From Nocardia fluminea (GTDB taxonomy: Bacteria; Actinomycetota; Actinomycetes; Mycobacteriales; Mycobacteriaceae), in assembly GCF_002846365.1 (NCBI RefSeq), contig NZ_PJMW01000002.1, positions 5,084,001 to 5,148,000 on the forward strand: a stretch of DNA of 64,000 bases, given 5' to 3'. Shown one piece after another: positions 18,054 through 26,197 of this stretch (within the stretch, counting starts at the first letter, position 1; each line of letters starts with the position of its first letter). Under the pieces are notes generated by a model. The model ran no database searches, was not told the origin of the DNA, and saw only the letters and a list, made by a program, of their open reading frames with translations. A program made the position numbers and the translations under genes.

Positions 18054-19060
18054 CGGCGCCGGGCTGTGCCGACTGCCTGGGCTCGGCGCGGGCGGGTCAC
18101 CGCTTCTGTGAAGGCTGCGGTCGCGAACTCGGCATGCGCAAAGTCGCACTGCCCGTGCACGATCCGGTGTCGGTGCCACAGTGTTCGACCTGTGGTGAAC
18201 GCCGCTACGAGGGCGGCTGCTGCGTCAAATGCGGCAGCCCCAAGCCCGTCCCGGACCGTTTCGAGGAAGACCTCGGCGCGGTGTACGTCCTCACCGATCG
18301 CGGTATCAGCCACTCCCGCAACGAGGACGCGGTCGCGGCCGCGGTGCGCGAGGGCGACGGTATCCGGGTGATCGTGGTCAGCGACGGCGTGTCCACCTCC
18401 CAGGACCCGCAAGCGGCCTCCGGCAACGCCGCCCGCACCGGGGTCGACGCCACCCTGGCCGCCCTCGCCGAGGGCCGGGCCGACTCCGACGCCGCGATGG
18501 CGGGCCTGGCGGCGGCGACCGCGGCGGTGCGCGGGATGTCGCGCACCCCCGAGTACGCGCCGTCGTGCACCTACGTCTCCGCGATCATGCGCGAAACGAG
18601 CGTGGGCACCGATATCACCGTCGCCAATGTCGGTGACAGCAGGGCGTTCTGGCTGGCCGCGGGCGATCCCACCGCCTCGCGCCGGCTCAGCGTCGACGAT
18701 TCCTGGGCGCAGGCGCTCGTCGACGCGGGCGCCCTCGACGAGACCGCGGCGATGAACGACCCCCGCGCCCACACCCTGCTGCGCTGGCTCGGCGCCGACG
18801 GTGGCGAGGCGCCGTGGTCGGCGAACTGCCTGCAACGCATGCTCGCCACCGAACCGGGCACGCTGCTGCTGTGCAGCGACGGCCTGTGGAACTACCTGCC
18901 CGACGAGGTCGCGCTCGCCGGCTTCACCGTCGAGACCTCGCCGCAGGCCGCCGCTCGCGCGCTCGCCGACTTCGCCCTGAACAGCGGGGGCAGTGACAAC
19001 ATCACGGTCGCCCTGGCTCCGGTGCCCGTTGCCGTATCGCACGATCCAGGAGTGTCATGA
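18050..19060 (+). CDS. PP2C-type protein phosphatase with N-terminal zinc ribbons
   Basis: A 336-residue protein. Four CxxC-type pairs occur in the first 62 residues (C-A-D-C, C-E-G-C-G, C-S-T-C-G, C-V-K-C-G), forming two zinc ribbons. A PP2C/SpoIIE-type catalytic domain follows, with R-N-E-D at 90-93, V-S-D-G at 110-113, V-G-D-S-R and G-G-S-D-N-I-T-V; these acidic residues bind the two metal ions. It presumably reverses phosphorylation by the neighbouring PknG. The GTG start overlaps the kinase stop (GTGA); a longer upstream frame lies inside the kinase coding region. Confidence 0.88.
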   Translation: MTAPGCADCLGSARAGHRFCEGCGRELGMRKVALPVHDPVSVPQCSTCGERRYEGGCCVKCGSPKPVPDRFEEDLGAVYVLTDRGISHSRNEDAVAAAVREGDGIRVIVVSDGVSTSQDPQAASGNAARTGVDATLAALAEGRADSDAAMAGLAAATAAVRGMSRTPEYAPSCTYVSAIMRETSVGTDITVANVGDSRAFWLAAGDPTASRRLSVDDSWAQALVDAGALDETAAMNDPRAHTLLRWLGADGGEAPWSANCLQRMLATEPGTLLLCSDGLWNYLPDEVALAGFTVETSPQAAARALADFALNSGGSDNITVALAPVPVAVSHDPGVS

Positions 19061-20346
19061 GTTCCCCTGAGACAGCCGGTATCTCGATCGCCGTCGATCA
19101 GAACGAATTCCTCGCCGAGGGCGCGAGCGTGGTGGACGCGGTGCTCACGGTGACCACCGGTCCCGAGCTCGCCGCCGTCGCCACCCCGCCGCCGCGGCTC
19201 GAGATCCTGATCATCGACTGCTCCGGTTCGATGGGCAACAAGCGCAAATTCGAGAACGCGCGCAACGCCACCCGTACCGCGCTGGACGAGATCCCCGACG
19301 GCACCGCGTTCGCCATCATCGAGGGCACCGAGTCGGCCCGGCTGATCTACCCCAGCGACAACACCATGTCCGCCCCGGCCGACCGCGCGCACCGCGCCTC
19401 GGCCCGGCGGGCGCTGGATCGGTTGCGGCCCGACGGCGGCACCGCGATGGGTTCGTGGCTGGCGCTGGCCCGCCAGGTGGCCGCGGCGCATCCGGGCGCG
19501 CAGGCGCACGCGATTCTGCTCACCGACGGCAAGAACGAGCACGAGACCCCGCAGCAGCTCGCGACGGAACTCGACCGTGCCGAAGGGCTTTTCGTCTGCG
19601 ACTGCCGTGGGGTCGGCGACGACTGGGTCGCCGAGGAAGTGCGCAAGATCGCCTCGAAACTGTCCGGTGACGCGAACATCGTCGCCGATCCGAAGGACCT
19701 GGCCGCGGATTTCGCCGCGATGATGCGTTCCTCGGCCGCGCGTGTGATCCCGGAACTGACGCTGAAGGTGTGGACCCCCGCCGGGGCGCGGGTGCGGATG
19801 GTCAAGCAGGTCTCGCCGGTGCTCGAGGATCTGACCGGGCGCCGCGTCGACGCGGGTGCGCAGGTGGGGGAGTACCCGCTGTCGTCGTGGGCCGCCGAGG
19901 AACGCGAGTACCACGTGCAGGTCGAGCTGGAACCGGCCGCGCCGGGCCGGGAGAAGCTGGCCGCGCGGTTGAGTGTGCTGGCCGGGGACGAGGTCCTGGG
20001 CCAGGGCCTGGTGCGTGCGGTGTGGACCACCGATTCGACGCTGTCGACCCGCATCAGCACCCGCGTCGCCCACTACACCGGCCAGGTCGAACTGGCCCAG
20101 GCCGTACAGGAAGGTCTGGCGGCTCGCCGCAACGGCGATGTCACCACCGCGACCGCGAAACTGCGCCGCGCGGTGGAACTGGCCGCAGCCTCCGGCCACG
20201 AGTCCACCGCGAAACTGCTGCGCACTGTGGTCGAGGTCGAGCACGACGGCACCGTGAAACTGCGCGGCCAGGTCGCCGCGGCCGACGAACTCGCCCTCGA
20301 CATCCGCTCCACCAAGACCGCCAGGGTGCGGCCGGAGGGCGGCTGA
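19057..20346 (+). CDS. VWA-domain protein of the pknG operon
   Basis: A 429-residue protein with a von Willebrand factor A domain at about residues 45-225. The MIDAS metal site D-C-S-G-S-M-G (Asp54, Ser56, Ser58) is intact, with the later Thr in G-G-T-A-M-G and Asp in L-L-T-D-G. The C-terminal half has a beta-rich region and helical repeats (A-V-Q-E-G-L-A-A-R-R and A-T-A-K-L-R-R-A-V-E-L-A-A). It lacks a signal peptide. VWA proteins in such operons probably mediate metal-dependent protein contacts. ATGA overlap joins it to the phosphatase gene. Confidence 0.87.
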   Translation: MSSPETAGISIAVDQNEFLAEGASVVDAVLTVTTGPELAAVATPPPRLEILIIDCSGSMGNKRKFENARNATRTALDEIPDGTAFAIIEGTESARLIYPSDNTMSAPADRAHRASARRALDRLRPDGGTAMGSWLALARQVAAAHPGAQAHAILLTDGKNEHETPQQLATELDRAEGLFVCDCRGVGDDWVAEEVRKIASKLSGDANIVADPKDLAADFAAMMRSSAARVIPELTLKVWTPAGARVRMVKQVSPVLEDLTGRRVDAGAQVGEYPLSSWAAEEREYHVQVELEPAAPGREKLAARLSVLAGDEVLGQGLVRAVWTTDSTLSTRISTRVAHYTGQVELAQAVQEGLAARRNGDVTTATAKLRRAVELAAASGHESTAKLLRTVVEVEHDGTVKLRGQVAAADELALDIRSTKTARVRPEGG

Positions 20347-20347
20347 C

Positions 20348-21115
20348 ATGCCGTTGTGCGCGGACGGACACCAGTCGCGGTCGACGGACTACTGCGATGT
20401 GTGCGGGTCGGCACTGGGTGCGGCGCCCGCGCCCGACCCGGCGGCGCTGCGTCTGTGCCCGAACTGCCACGCGCCGGCCGGCGGACGCTTCTGCGAGAGC
20501 TGCGGTCACGACTCCGCCCTGCCGCCACCGACCGCGATGCCTCCGCGTTCCGGTGACCGAGCCGAATCCGCCGACCCCTCCAGGACAGGCTACGGCGACC
20601 CCTTGGCCGGGGTGCGACCCGAATCGTCACGTGCGCATCCCGATCCGCGAGGCGGCTTCGACCCCACCCTGATCGCTACCGGCCCGCCACCCGACAGCGG
20701 GCGGTCGACGGTGTGGGTCGCCCGGATCTTCGCCGACCGCGAGTTCTACACGCGGGTCCAGGCCCGCAAGGGACCCGATGCCGAGCGTGTCGAATTCCCG
20801 GACTTCTATCCTGAACGCCGGATCATCCTGCACGGCAATCAGTTCCTGATCGGAAAACGATCGGCCTCGCAGGGGATCGTGCCCGAGATCGACCTCGGCA
20901 TCGCCCCGGCGGATATCGGCGTCTCCCGCGCGCATGCGATGATCCAGGTCGATCAGCGCGGCGCGCTCACCATCACCGACCTCGGTTCCACCAACGGAAC
21001 CAGCTTGGACGGCGCCGAAGCTCCGATCACCCCGCAGCACGCGGTCGCTCTGCGCGAAGGCAGCCGGATCCACGTCGGTGGCTGGACCACCATCGCGATC
21101 ACCGCGGAACCGTAG
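20348..21115 (+). CDS. FHA-domain protein with double zinc ribbon
   Basis: A 255-residue protein. The N-terminus has two zinc ribbons (C-A-D-G-H with C-D-V-C-G, then C-P-N-C-H with C-E-S-C-G) and a Pro-rich linker. A forkhead-associated domain at about 165-250 has the phosphothreonine-binding signature S-R-A-H-A-M-I and L-G-S-T-N-G-T. It is a candidate phospho-reader for PknG, analogous to but not the same architecture as GarA. It begins 1 bp after the VWA stop and is the last gene of the operon. Confidence 0.87.
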   Translation: MPLCADGHQSRSTDYCDVCGSALGAAPAPDPAALRLCPNCHAPAGGRFCESCGHDSALPPPTAMPPRSGDRAESADPSRTGYGDPLAGVRPESSRAHPDPRGGFDPTLIATGPPPDSGRSTVWVARIFADREFYTRVQARKGPDAERVEFPDFYPERRIILHGNQFLIGKRSASQGIVPEIDLGIAPADIGVSRAHAMIQVDQRGALTITDLGSTNGTSLDGAEAPITPQHAVALREGSRIHVGGWTTIAITAEP

Positions 21116-21148
21116 ACGCATCTGTTCACCAAACGTAGGGTCGGGACC

Positions 21149-22003
21149 ATGACGAAGTTCGACGGGAAGACCTGCCTGATCACCGGCGCCGCCAGCGGCC
21201 TCGGCCGTGCGACGGCGTTCGCGGCCGCCGCCAAAGGGGCCTCGCTCGTGCTCACCGATATCACCGCCGACGCGCTCGCCGGTACCGCCGAGGAATTGCG
21301 CGCGGCGGGCGCGACGGTGTATCTCGCGCACGCGGCCGACGTCAGCGACCATTCCGCGGTCGTAGGCCTGGCCGCGCACACCTTCGAGGCCGTGAGCCAT
21401 GTCGACATCGTCATGAACGTGGCTGGTATCGCCACCTGGGGCACCGTCGACAAGCTCACCCACCAGCAGTGGCGACGCACTGTCGACATCAACCTGATGG
21501 GCCCCATCCACGTCATCGAGGAGTTCGTGCGCCCGATGATCACCGCCGGTCGCGGCGGTCACCTGGTGAACGTGTCCTCGGCGGCGGGCATCTTCGGCCT
21601 ACCGTGGCACGCGCCTTACAGCGCCACCAAGTTCGGCCTGCGCGGGGTCTCGGAGGTGCTGCGTTTCGACCTGCGCCGCCACAAGATCGGCGTCAGCCTG
21701 GTCTGCCCCGGCGCGATGGCCACCCCGATGGTCGACAGCGTCGACATCGCGGGCGTCGACCGCGACAACGCGGCGCTGAACAAGGCGATCAGGCTGTTCA
21801 TGCGCCACGCCGTCACCCCCGAGCAGGCGGCCACAGCCGTGATCAAGGGTGTCGAACGCAACCGCTACTGGGTCTACACCTCCCGTGACATCCAGTTCGC
21901 CCACTGGGGCCAGCGCTACTTCCCCTACGGCTACACCCTGGGCATGCGCGGTCTGAACACCGCGATGACCAACTACGTCGACAAGAACTCCCTGGTCCGG
22001 TAG
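21149..22003 (+). CDS. Short-chain dehydrogenase/reductase
   Basis: A 284-residue classical SDR: T-G-A-A-S-G-L-G at residues 11-18, N-V-A-G near 90, V-S-S-A-A-G followed by Y-S-A-T-K (catalytic Tyr and Lys). The C-terminal extension (Y-W-V-Y-T-S-R-D-I-Q-F-A-H-W) is of the kind seen in SadH/Rv3085-like SDRs, which in mycobacteria lie beside mymA. Here the mymA-like gene is 10 kb away. It is preceded by the pknG operon (33-bp gap) but has no evident link to it. Substrate unknown. Confidence 0.85.
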   Translation: MTKFDGKTCLITGAASGLGRATAFAAAAKGASLVLTDITADALAGTAEELRAAGATVYLAHAADVSDHSAVVGLAAHTFEAVSHVDIVMNVAGIATWGTVDKLTHQQWRRTVDINLMGPIHVIEEFVRPMITAGRGGHLVNVSSAAGIFGLPWHAPYSATKFGLRGVSEVLRFDLRRHKIGVSLVCPGAMATPMVDSVDIAGVDRDNAALNKAIRLFMRHAVTPEQAATAVIKGVERNRYWVYTSRDIQFAHWGQRYFPYGYTLGMRGLNTAMTNYVDKNSLVR

Positions 22004-22014
22004 GCGTCCTCGCT

Positions 22015-22036
22015 CGCGGCGGGGAACACCGCCGCG
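22015..22036. terminator. Hairpin between convergent genes
   Basis: Perfect 8-bp GC stem CGCGGCGG / CCGCCGCG with a 6-nt loop, lying between the convergent SDR and dehydratase-like genes. No T-run follows, as is common for actinobacterial terminators. Confidence 0.5.
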
Positions 22037-22046
22037 TCGGTGCGCC

Positions 22047-22991
22047 TCAGACGAGGTCGCCGGGGTCGGTATTGGCCCCGCACAGGATCACGCACACCCG
22101 TTCGCCGGGTTCGGGCCGATAGGCCGGGCCCGAATCGGTGTCGAGCAGTGCCGCCAGCGCGGTGGCGGCGCCGTTCTCGACCGCGATGCGATGGGAGTCC
22201 CACAATTGCTGCCTGGCCGCGCGGATCACCTCGTCGGGCACCAGCACCGACCGCACACTCGGGTGCTGTGCGGCGGCCACGGCCATCGCCGACACATTCG
22301 GCGCGCCGAGGGAATCGGCGGCGATCGAGTCGACTGTGACATCCACTGGGTGACCCGCTTCGAGCGCGGCGTTCAGCGATCGGCACCCGCGCGGTTCGAC
22401 GGCCACCGTGCGAATCCCGAAGTGCTGGGCGGCGATCGCTGTGCCGGTGAACAACCCACCGCCGCCGACGGCGACGAGCACCGTGTCGAGCTCGGGAATT
22501 CGCGCGTGGATCTCGCGCATCAGCGTGCCCGCGCCCGCCGCGACGAGCGGATGGTCATAGGCGTGCGCTGCCAGTGCTCCGCTGGTCTCGGCGAATTCCC
22601 GGCACGCCGCCAGCGCCTGTTTGTACTCCGGACCGATCAGTCGGACCTGCGCGCCGTAGTCACGAAGTCGACTGATTTTGACCGGGGGCGCGGTCTCGGG
22701 CAGAAACACCGTCGCGGGCACCCCCGCCTCCCCGGCGGCCCACGCACACGCCAACCCGGCATTGCCGCCTGAGGCGATGGTCACACCCGCGTCCGGCAAC
22801 GTTCCCGCAGCCGCGTGCGCGCGCACGAAATTCTGCGCGCCGCGCGCCTTGAAAGTGCCGGTGAACTGCAAGAACTCCAGAGCGAACCAGAGTGAGTCCT
22901 GGCCTGGTCCCGCGGGTGCGACGGTGAGCGGGCGAACGAGTCCGTCGATGCGCGCCGCGGCGGCTTCGATGTCGGCGAAAGTCGGGGTCAC
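22047..22991 (-). CDS. PLP-dependent serine/threonine dehydratase-family enzyme
   Basis: A 314-residue fold-type II PLP enzyme. The cofactor lysine lies in F-K-A-R-G-A-Q-N (about residue 49), the glycine-rich phosphate loop is V-G-G-G-G-L-F-T-G, and S-G-G-N-A-G-L-A matches the substrate loop. Family members deaminate serine or threonine to the 2-oxoacid plus ammonia, or racemise serine. There is no C-terminal ACT domain, so it would be a catabolic or non-regulated form. It stands alone. Confidence 0.85.
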   Translation of the reverse strand: MTPTFADIEAAAARIDGLVRPLTVAPAGPGQDSLWFALEFLQFTGTFKARGAQNFVRAHAAAGTLPDAGVTIASGGNAGLACAWAAGEAGVPATVFLPETAPPVKISRLRDYGAQVRLIGPEYKQALAACREFAETSGALAAHAYDHPLVAAGAGTLMREIHARIPELDTVLVAVGGGGLFTGTAIAAQHFGIRTVAVEPRGCRSLNAALEAGHPVDVTVDSIAADSLGAPNVSAMAVAAAQHPSVRSVLVPDEVIRAARQQLWDSHRIAVENGAATALAALLDTDSGPAYRPEPGERVCVILCGANTDPGDLV

Positions 22992-23120
22992 GCCCTCGAC
23001 TATGCCATCGGATCGGCCTCGCTGAACCGCGTGTTGACCGGCCGGATTGTTACGACGGGTTTACGCCGGGAGCAGTCTGGGTACATAACAAACCGGTAAC
23101 AAGCTCGAAGGCGGGATGTC

Positions 23121-23173
23121 GTGTCGGTCTGGGGACGCGAAGTCCCCGGTGCACCGGCACACGCCCGGCGTGT
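23121..23173 (+). promoter_or_regulatory. Strongly structured 5' leader upstream of the OmpR-type regulator
   Basis: Three inverted repeats lie back to back within 53 nt, ending 21 nt before the regulator start. They are GGGGAC-N5-GTCCCC (23131-23147), the perfect palindrome CCGGTGCACCGG (23146-23157) and ACACGCC-C-GGCGTGT (23159-23173). An alternative fold pairs GTGTCGGT (23121-23128) with ACCGGCAC (23153-23160), with one G-U, enclosing the first hairpin. Mutually exclusive pairings next to the ribosome site are what a cis-acting RNA switch would show. I cannot match it to a described riboswitch class. Confidence 0.45.
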
Positions 23174-23194
23174 CAGCAAAGGATGTGCACACAC

Positions 23195-23905
23195 ATGAGC
23201 GCGAACCTGATGATCGTGGACGACGACGTCCAGATGCGCGGCGACCTGCGTCGCGCGATGGAAGACGAGGGGTATGCCGTCGCCGAGGCGGGTGTCCCTT
23301 CCGACGCCCTCGATCGGCTGCGGAACGACGGGCCACCCGATCTGATGATCGTCGACCTGATGCGCGGTGAAGCCGACGGCTTCGACTGCATCAGGGAGAT
23401 CCGTCGCGATCACGACGTGCCGATCATCGTGATCAGCACCCGGTACGACACCCACGATGTGGTCGCGGCCCTGGAGGCGGGGGCCGACGACTTCGTGAGC
23501 AAACCGTTCGAGATCAAGGAGATCACCGCCAGGATGCGCGCGCTCCGCCGCCGCGCCCGCATCACCGCCGATCGTGATTCGACCCCCGAGGCCGTGCTCG
23601 ACGCCGATCCGCACGCGCCACTGGTGCTGGCCGCCGATGCCGGCGCGGTGCGGCGCGGCACCGAGGAGATCCACCTCACCGTCACCGAATTCCGGTTGCT
23701 GTGCGAGTTGGCCGAGACTCCCGGACGGGTGCTGAGTCGATCCGTTTTGCTCGAAAGAGTATGGGATCAGGGATTTTTCGGTGACGAGCGCATCGTCGAC
23801 GTCCACGTGCGGCGCCTGCGCACCAAGATCGAACGCGACCCCTCCGATCCGCGCATCGTGGTTACGGTCCGCGGTCTCGGGTATCGCCTCGATGTGCAGT
23901 CGTAG
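23195..23905 (+). CDS. OmpR/PhoB-family response regulator (orphan)
   Basis: About 236 residues. The receiver domain (residues 1-115) has the acidic pocket D-D-D near the N-terminus, the phospho-acceptor Asp in I-V-D-L-M and the conserved Lys in S-K-P-F. A winged-helix DNA-binding domain occupies about 145-235 (L-T-V-T-E-F-R-L-L, V-D-V-H-V-R-R-L-R-T-K-I, V-R-G-L-G-Y-R). No histidine kinase gene is adjacent. I take the ATG at 23195, 12 nt after AAAGG; the ATG at 23183 abuts that sequence. It is 71 bp upstream of ectA in the same direction and could be co-transcribed with or regulate the ectoine genes. Confidence 0.87.
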   Translation: MSANLMIVDDDVQMRGDLRRAMEDEGYAVAEAGVPSDALDRLRNDGPPDLMIVDLMRGEADGFDCIREIRRDHDVPIIVISTRYDTHDVVAALEAGADDFVSKPFEIKEITARMRALRRRARITADRDSTPEAVLDADPHAPLVLAADAGAVRRGTEEIHLTVTEFRLLCELAETPGRVLSRSVLLERVWDQGFFGDERIVDVHVRRLRTKIERDPSDPRIVVTVRGLGYRLDVQS

Positions 23906-23924
23906 TAAACGATTCGTCATACAA

Positions 23925-23976
23925 CCGCAAAGAGCTCGACACAAAGACCGCAAAGTCTGCTGGGCACCTTAGATAT
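23925..23976 (+). promoter_or_regulatory. Candidate ect operon promoter region with direct repeats
   Basis: The octamer CCGCAAAG occurs twice, at 23925-23932 and 23948-23955 (23-bp period). The second copy sits inside AGAC-N6-GTCT. A TAGATAT -10-like element directly precedes the ectA ATG and no clear ribosome site is visible, so the transcript may be leaderless or start at the internal ATG at 23992. Tandem repeats two helical turns apart suit a response-regulator dimer. Confidence 0.4.
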
Positions 23977-24528
23977 ATGACAACGTCCACCATGTCCATC
24001 GAGCCGGCCGCCAGCGCGGCGGCCCCTGGTTCGGAACCGAGATTGCGTCATCCACGGCTGGGCGACGGTGCCCAGCTGTGGCGGATCGCGCGTGATTCGC
24101 AGGTACTCGACGTCAATTCCAGCTACGCGTACCTGCTGTGGTGTCGCGATTTCGCCGCAACCTCGTTGGTTGCCGAAAGTGACGGTCAGCCCGCCGGATT
24201 CGTCATCGGATACGTGCGTCCGGAAGCTCCGGACACGCTGTTCGTATGGCAGATCGCCGTCGACGCGCAATGCCGTGGCCGTGGCCTCGCCGCCGCCATG
24301 TTGCACGCGCTGCTCGATTCGGTCGCCGGCGCGGGCATCACCACCTTGGAAACCACGATCTCACCCGGAAACACCGCCTCGCACGCGTTGTTCTCCGCGG
24401 TGGCCCGGGAACGCGGTGCCGATTTGCGCACCGAGGACCTGTTCGAAGAAAACGATTTCCCCGATTCACACGAGGCAGAGCTGCTGTATGTGATTTCACC
24501 GGCTCAGCGCCAGGAGGAACGACGATGA
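23977..24528 (+). CDS. ectA: L-2,4-diaminobutyrate N-acetyltransferase EctA
   Basis: A 183-residue GNAT acetyltransferase. Acetyl-CoA binding motif A is visible as Q-I-A-V-D-A-Q-C-R-G-R-G-L-A-A-A-M. EctA-specific stretches are S-S-Y-A-Y-L-L-W-C-R-D-F and E-T-T-I-S-P-G-N. It acetylates the gamma amino group of L-2,4-diaminobutyrate, the second step of ectoine synthesis. Its stop overlaps the ectB ATG. Confidence 0.95.
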   Translation: MTTSTMSIEPAASAAAPGSEPRLRHPRLGDGAQLWRIARDSQVLDVNSSYAYLLWCRDFAATSLVAESDGQPAGFVIGYVRPEAPDTLFVWQIAVDAQCRGRGLAAAMLHALLDSVAGAGITTLETTISPGNTASHALFSAVARERGADLRTEDLFEENDFPDSHEAELLYVISPAQRQEERR

Positions 24529-25796
24529 TCACGACCACCGACACCAGCATTTTCGAAGCTATGGAATCGAATGTGCGCGGATACTGCCGTGACTGGCCGG
24601 CCATCTTCAGCACCGCCGAAGGCGCCTGGTTGCGCGACGAGCAAGGCCGCGAATACCTCGATTTCTTCGCAGGCGCCGGCGCGTTGAACTACGGACACAA
24701 CAACCCGATTCTGAAGAAGGCGCTGCTGGAATACATCGGCAGCAACGGCATCACCCACGGTCTGGATATGTCGACCGTGGCCAAACGTGAACTACTCGAG
24801 ACCATCCGCGACAACCTGCTCTCGCCGCGTGGCCTCGACTACAAGGTCCAGTTCCCTGGCCCGACCGGCGCGAACGCCGTCGAAGCCGCGCTCAAGCTGG
24901 CCCGCAAGGTCACCGGGCGCAAGACGATCCTGAGCTTCACCAACGCCTTCCACGGCATGACGCTGGGCGCGCTGTCGGTGACCGGCAACGCCGCCAAGCG
25001 CGCCGGTGCCGGGGTGCCGCTCGAGCACTCCACCCCGATGCCCTACGACGGCTACTTCGACAACACCATCGAGGACTTCGGCTGGATGCAGCGCGTCCTC
25101 GACGACAGCTCCTCGGGTTTCGATCGCCCCGCCGCGGTGATCGTGGAGACCGTGCAGGGTGAGGGCGGCGTCAACCTGGCCCGCGCCGAATGGCTGCGCC
25201 ACCTGGCCGGACTGTGCGCCGCGCGTGACATCCTGCTCATCGTCGATGACGTGCAGATGGGCTGCGGGCGCACCGGGCCGTTCTTCTCCTTCGAGATCGC
25301 CGGCATCACCCCCGACATCGTGACGCTGTCCAAGTCGATCGGCGGCTACGGTCTGCCGATGGCGCTGGTGCTGCTCAAGCCCGAGCACGATCAGTGGTCG
25401 CCCGGCGAGCACAACGGCACCTTCCGCGGCAACAACCCCGCCTTCGTCACCGCCACCGCCGCCCTGCGCGAGTACTGGTCCGATGACAAGCTCGCCCAGC
25501 GCACCGCCGAGAACGGCGCCTACGTGAGCCGTACGCTGAGCGCGGTCGCCGAGCGGCATGCCGGAGTGTCCACCCGCGGTCGCGGCATGGTGCACGGCAT
25601 CGTCTTCGACGACCCGTCGCAGGCGGGCAAGGTGTGCCGCACCGCGTTCGAACAGGGTCTGCTGGTGGAGACCTCGGGTTCGATGGACGAGGTCGTGAAA
25701 CTGCTGCCGCCGTTGACGCTCGGCAGCGACGAGCTCGATCAGGGCCTGTCGGTGCTGGTCTCCTCGATCGATACCGTCTGTGGCGGTGCCGCATGA
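24525..25796 (+). CDS. ectB: Diaminobutyrate-2-oxoglutarate aminotransferase EctB
   Basis: A 423-residue class III PLP aminotransferase of usual EctB length. The PLP lysine is in T-L-S-K-S-I-G-G-Y-G, with the upstream D-D-V-Q-M-G-C-G-R-T-G motif, and the N-terminal F-E-A-M-E-S-N-V-R-G-Y is characteristic of EctB. It converts aspartate semialdehyde plus glutamate to L-2,4-diaminobutyrate, the first committed ectoine step. Preceded by CAGGAGGA and coupled to ectA (ATGA) and ectC (ATGA). Confidence 0.96.
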   Translation: MITTTDTSIFEAMESNVRGYCRDWPAIFSTAEGAWLRDEQGREYLDFFAGAGALNYGHNNPILKKALLEYIGSNGITHGLDMSTVAKRELLETIRDNLLSPRGLDYKVQFPGPTGANAVEAALKLARKVTGRKTILSFTNAFHGMTLGALSVTGNAAKRAGAGVPLEHSTPMPYDGYFDNTIEDFGWMQRVLDDSSSGFDRPAAVIVETVQGEGGVNLARAEWLRHLAGLCAARDILLIVDDVQMGCGRTGPFFSFEIAGITPDIVTLSKSIGGYGLPMALVLLKPEHDQWSPGEHNGTFRGNNPAFVTATAALREYWSDDKLAQRTAENGAYVSRTLSAVAERHAGVSTRGRGMVHGIVFDDPSQAGKVCRTAFEQGLLVETSGSMDEVVKLLPPLTLGSDELDQGLSVLVSSIDTVCGGAA

Positions 25797-26197
25797 TCGT
25801 GCGCACCACCGAAGAGATCACCGGCACCGAACGTGATGTGGCGGGGCCGGGCTGGCGCAGCAAGCGCATCGTGCTGGGCGGCGACAAGGTCGGCTTCTCC
25901 TTCCACGAGACGACGATCGAGGCCGGCACCGTCCACAGGTTCCATTACCAGAATCACGTCGAGGCGGTGTGGCTGGTCGAGGGCGAGGGCAGTCTGCTCG
26001 ATCTCGACAACGAGACCGAATACCCGCTGGGCCCCGGTTCGATGTACCTGCTCAACGGCCACGAACGCCATCAGGTCACCGCCCGCACCCAGTTGCGGAT
26101 GCTCTGTGTTTTCAATCCGCCGGTCACCGGCCGCGAGGTGCACGATGAGAACGGGGTGTATCCGCTGATTATCGAGGAGGATGCCGCCAGTGTCTGA
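25793..26197 (+). CDS. ectC: L-ectoine synthase EctC
   Basis: A 134-residue cupin of standard EctC length. It has F-H-Y-Q-N-H-V-E-A-V-W-L-V-E-G-E-G, Y-P-L-G-P-G-S-M-Y-L-L-N and the metal-binding Glu/Tyr/His positions. EctC cyclises N-gamma-acetyl-diaminobutyrate to ectoine. The upstream region of the frame inside ectB was excluded; the ATG at 25793 overlaps the ectB stop. Confidence 0.95.
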   Translation: MIVRTTEEITGTERDVAGPGWRSKRIVLGGDKVGFSFHETTIEAGTVHRFHYQNHVEAVWLVEGEGSLLDLDNETEYPLGPGSMYLLNGHERHQVTARTQLRMLCVFNPPVTGREVHDENGVYPLIIEEDAASV

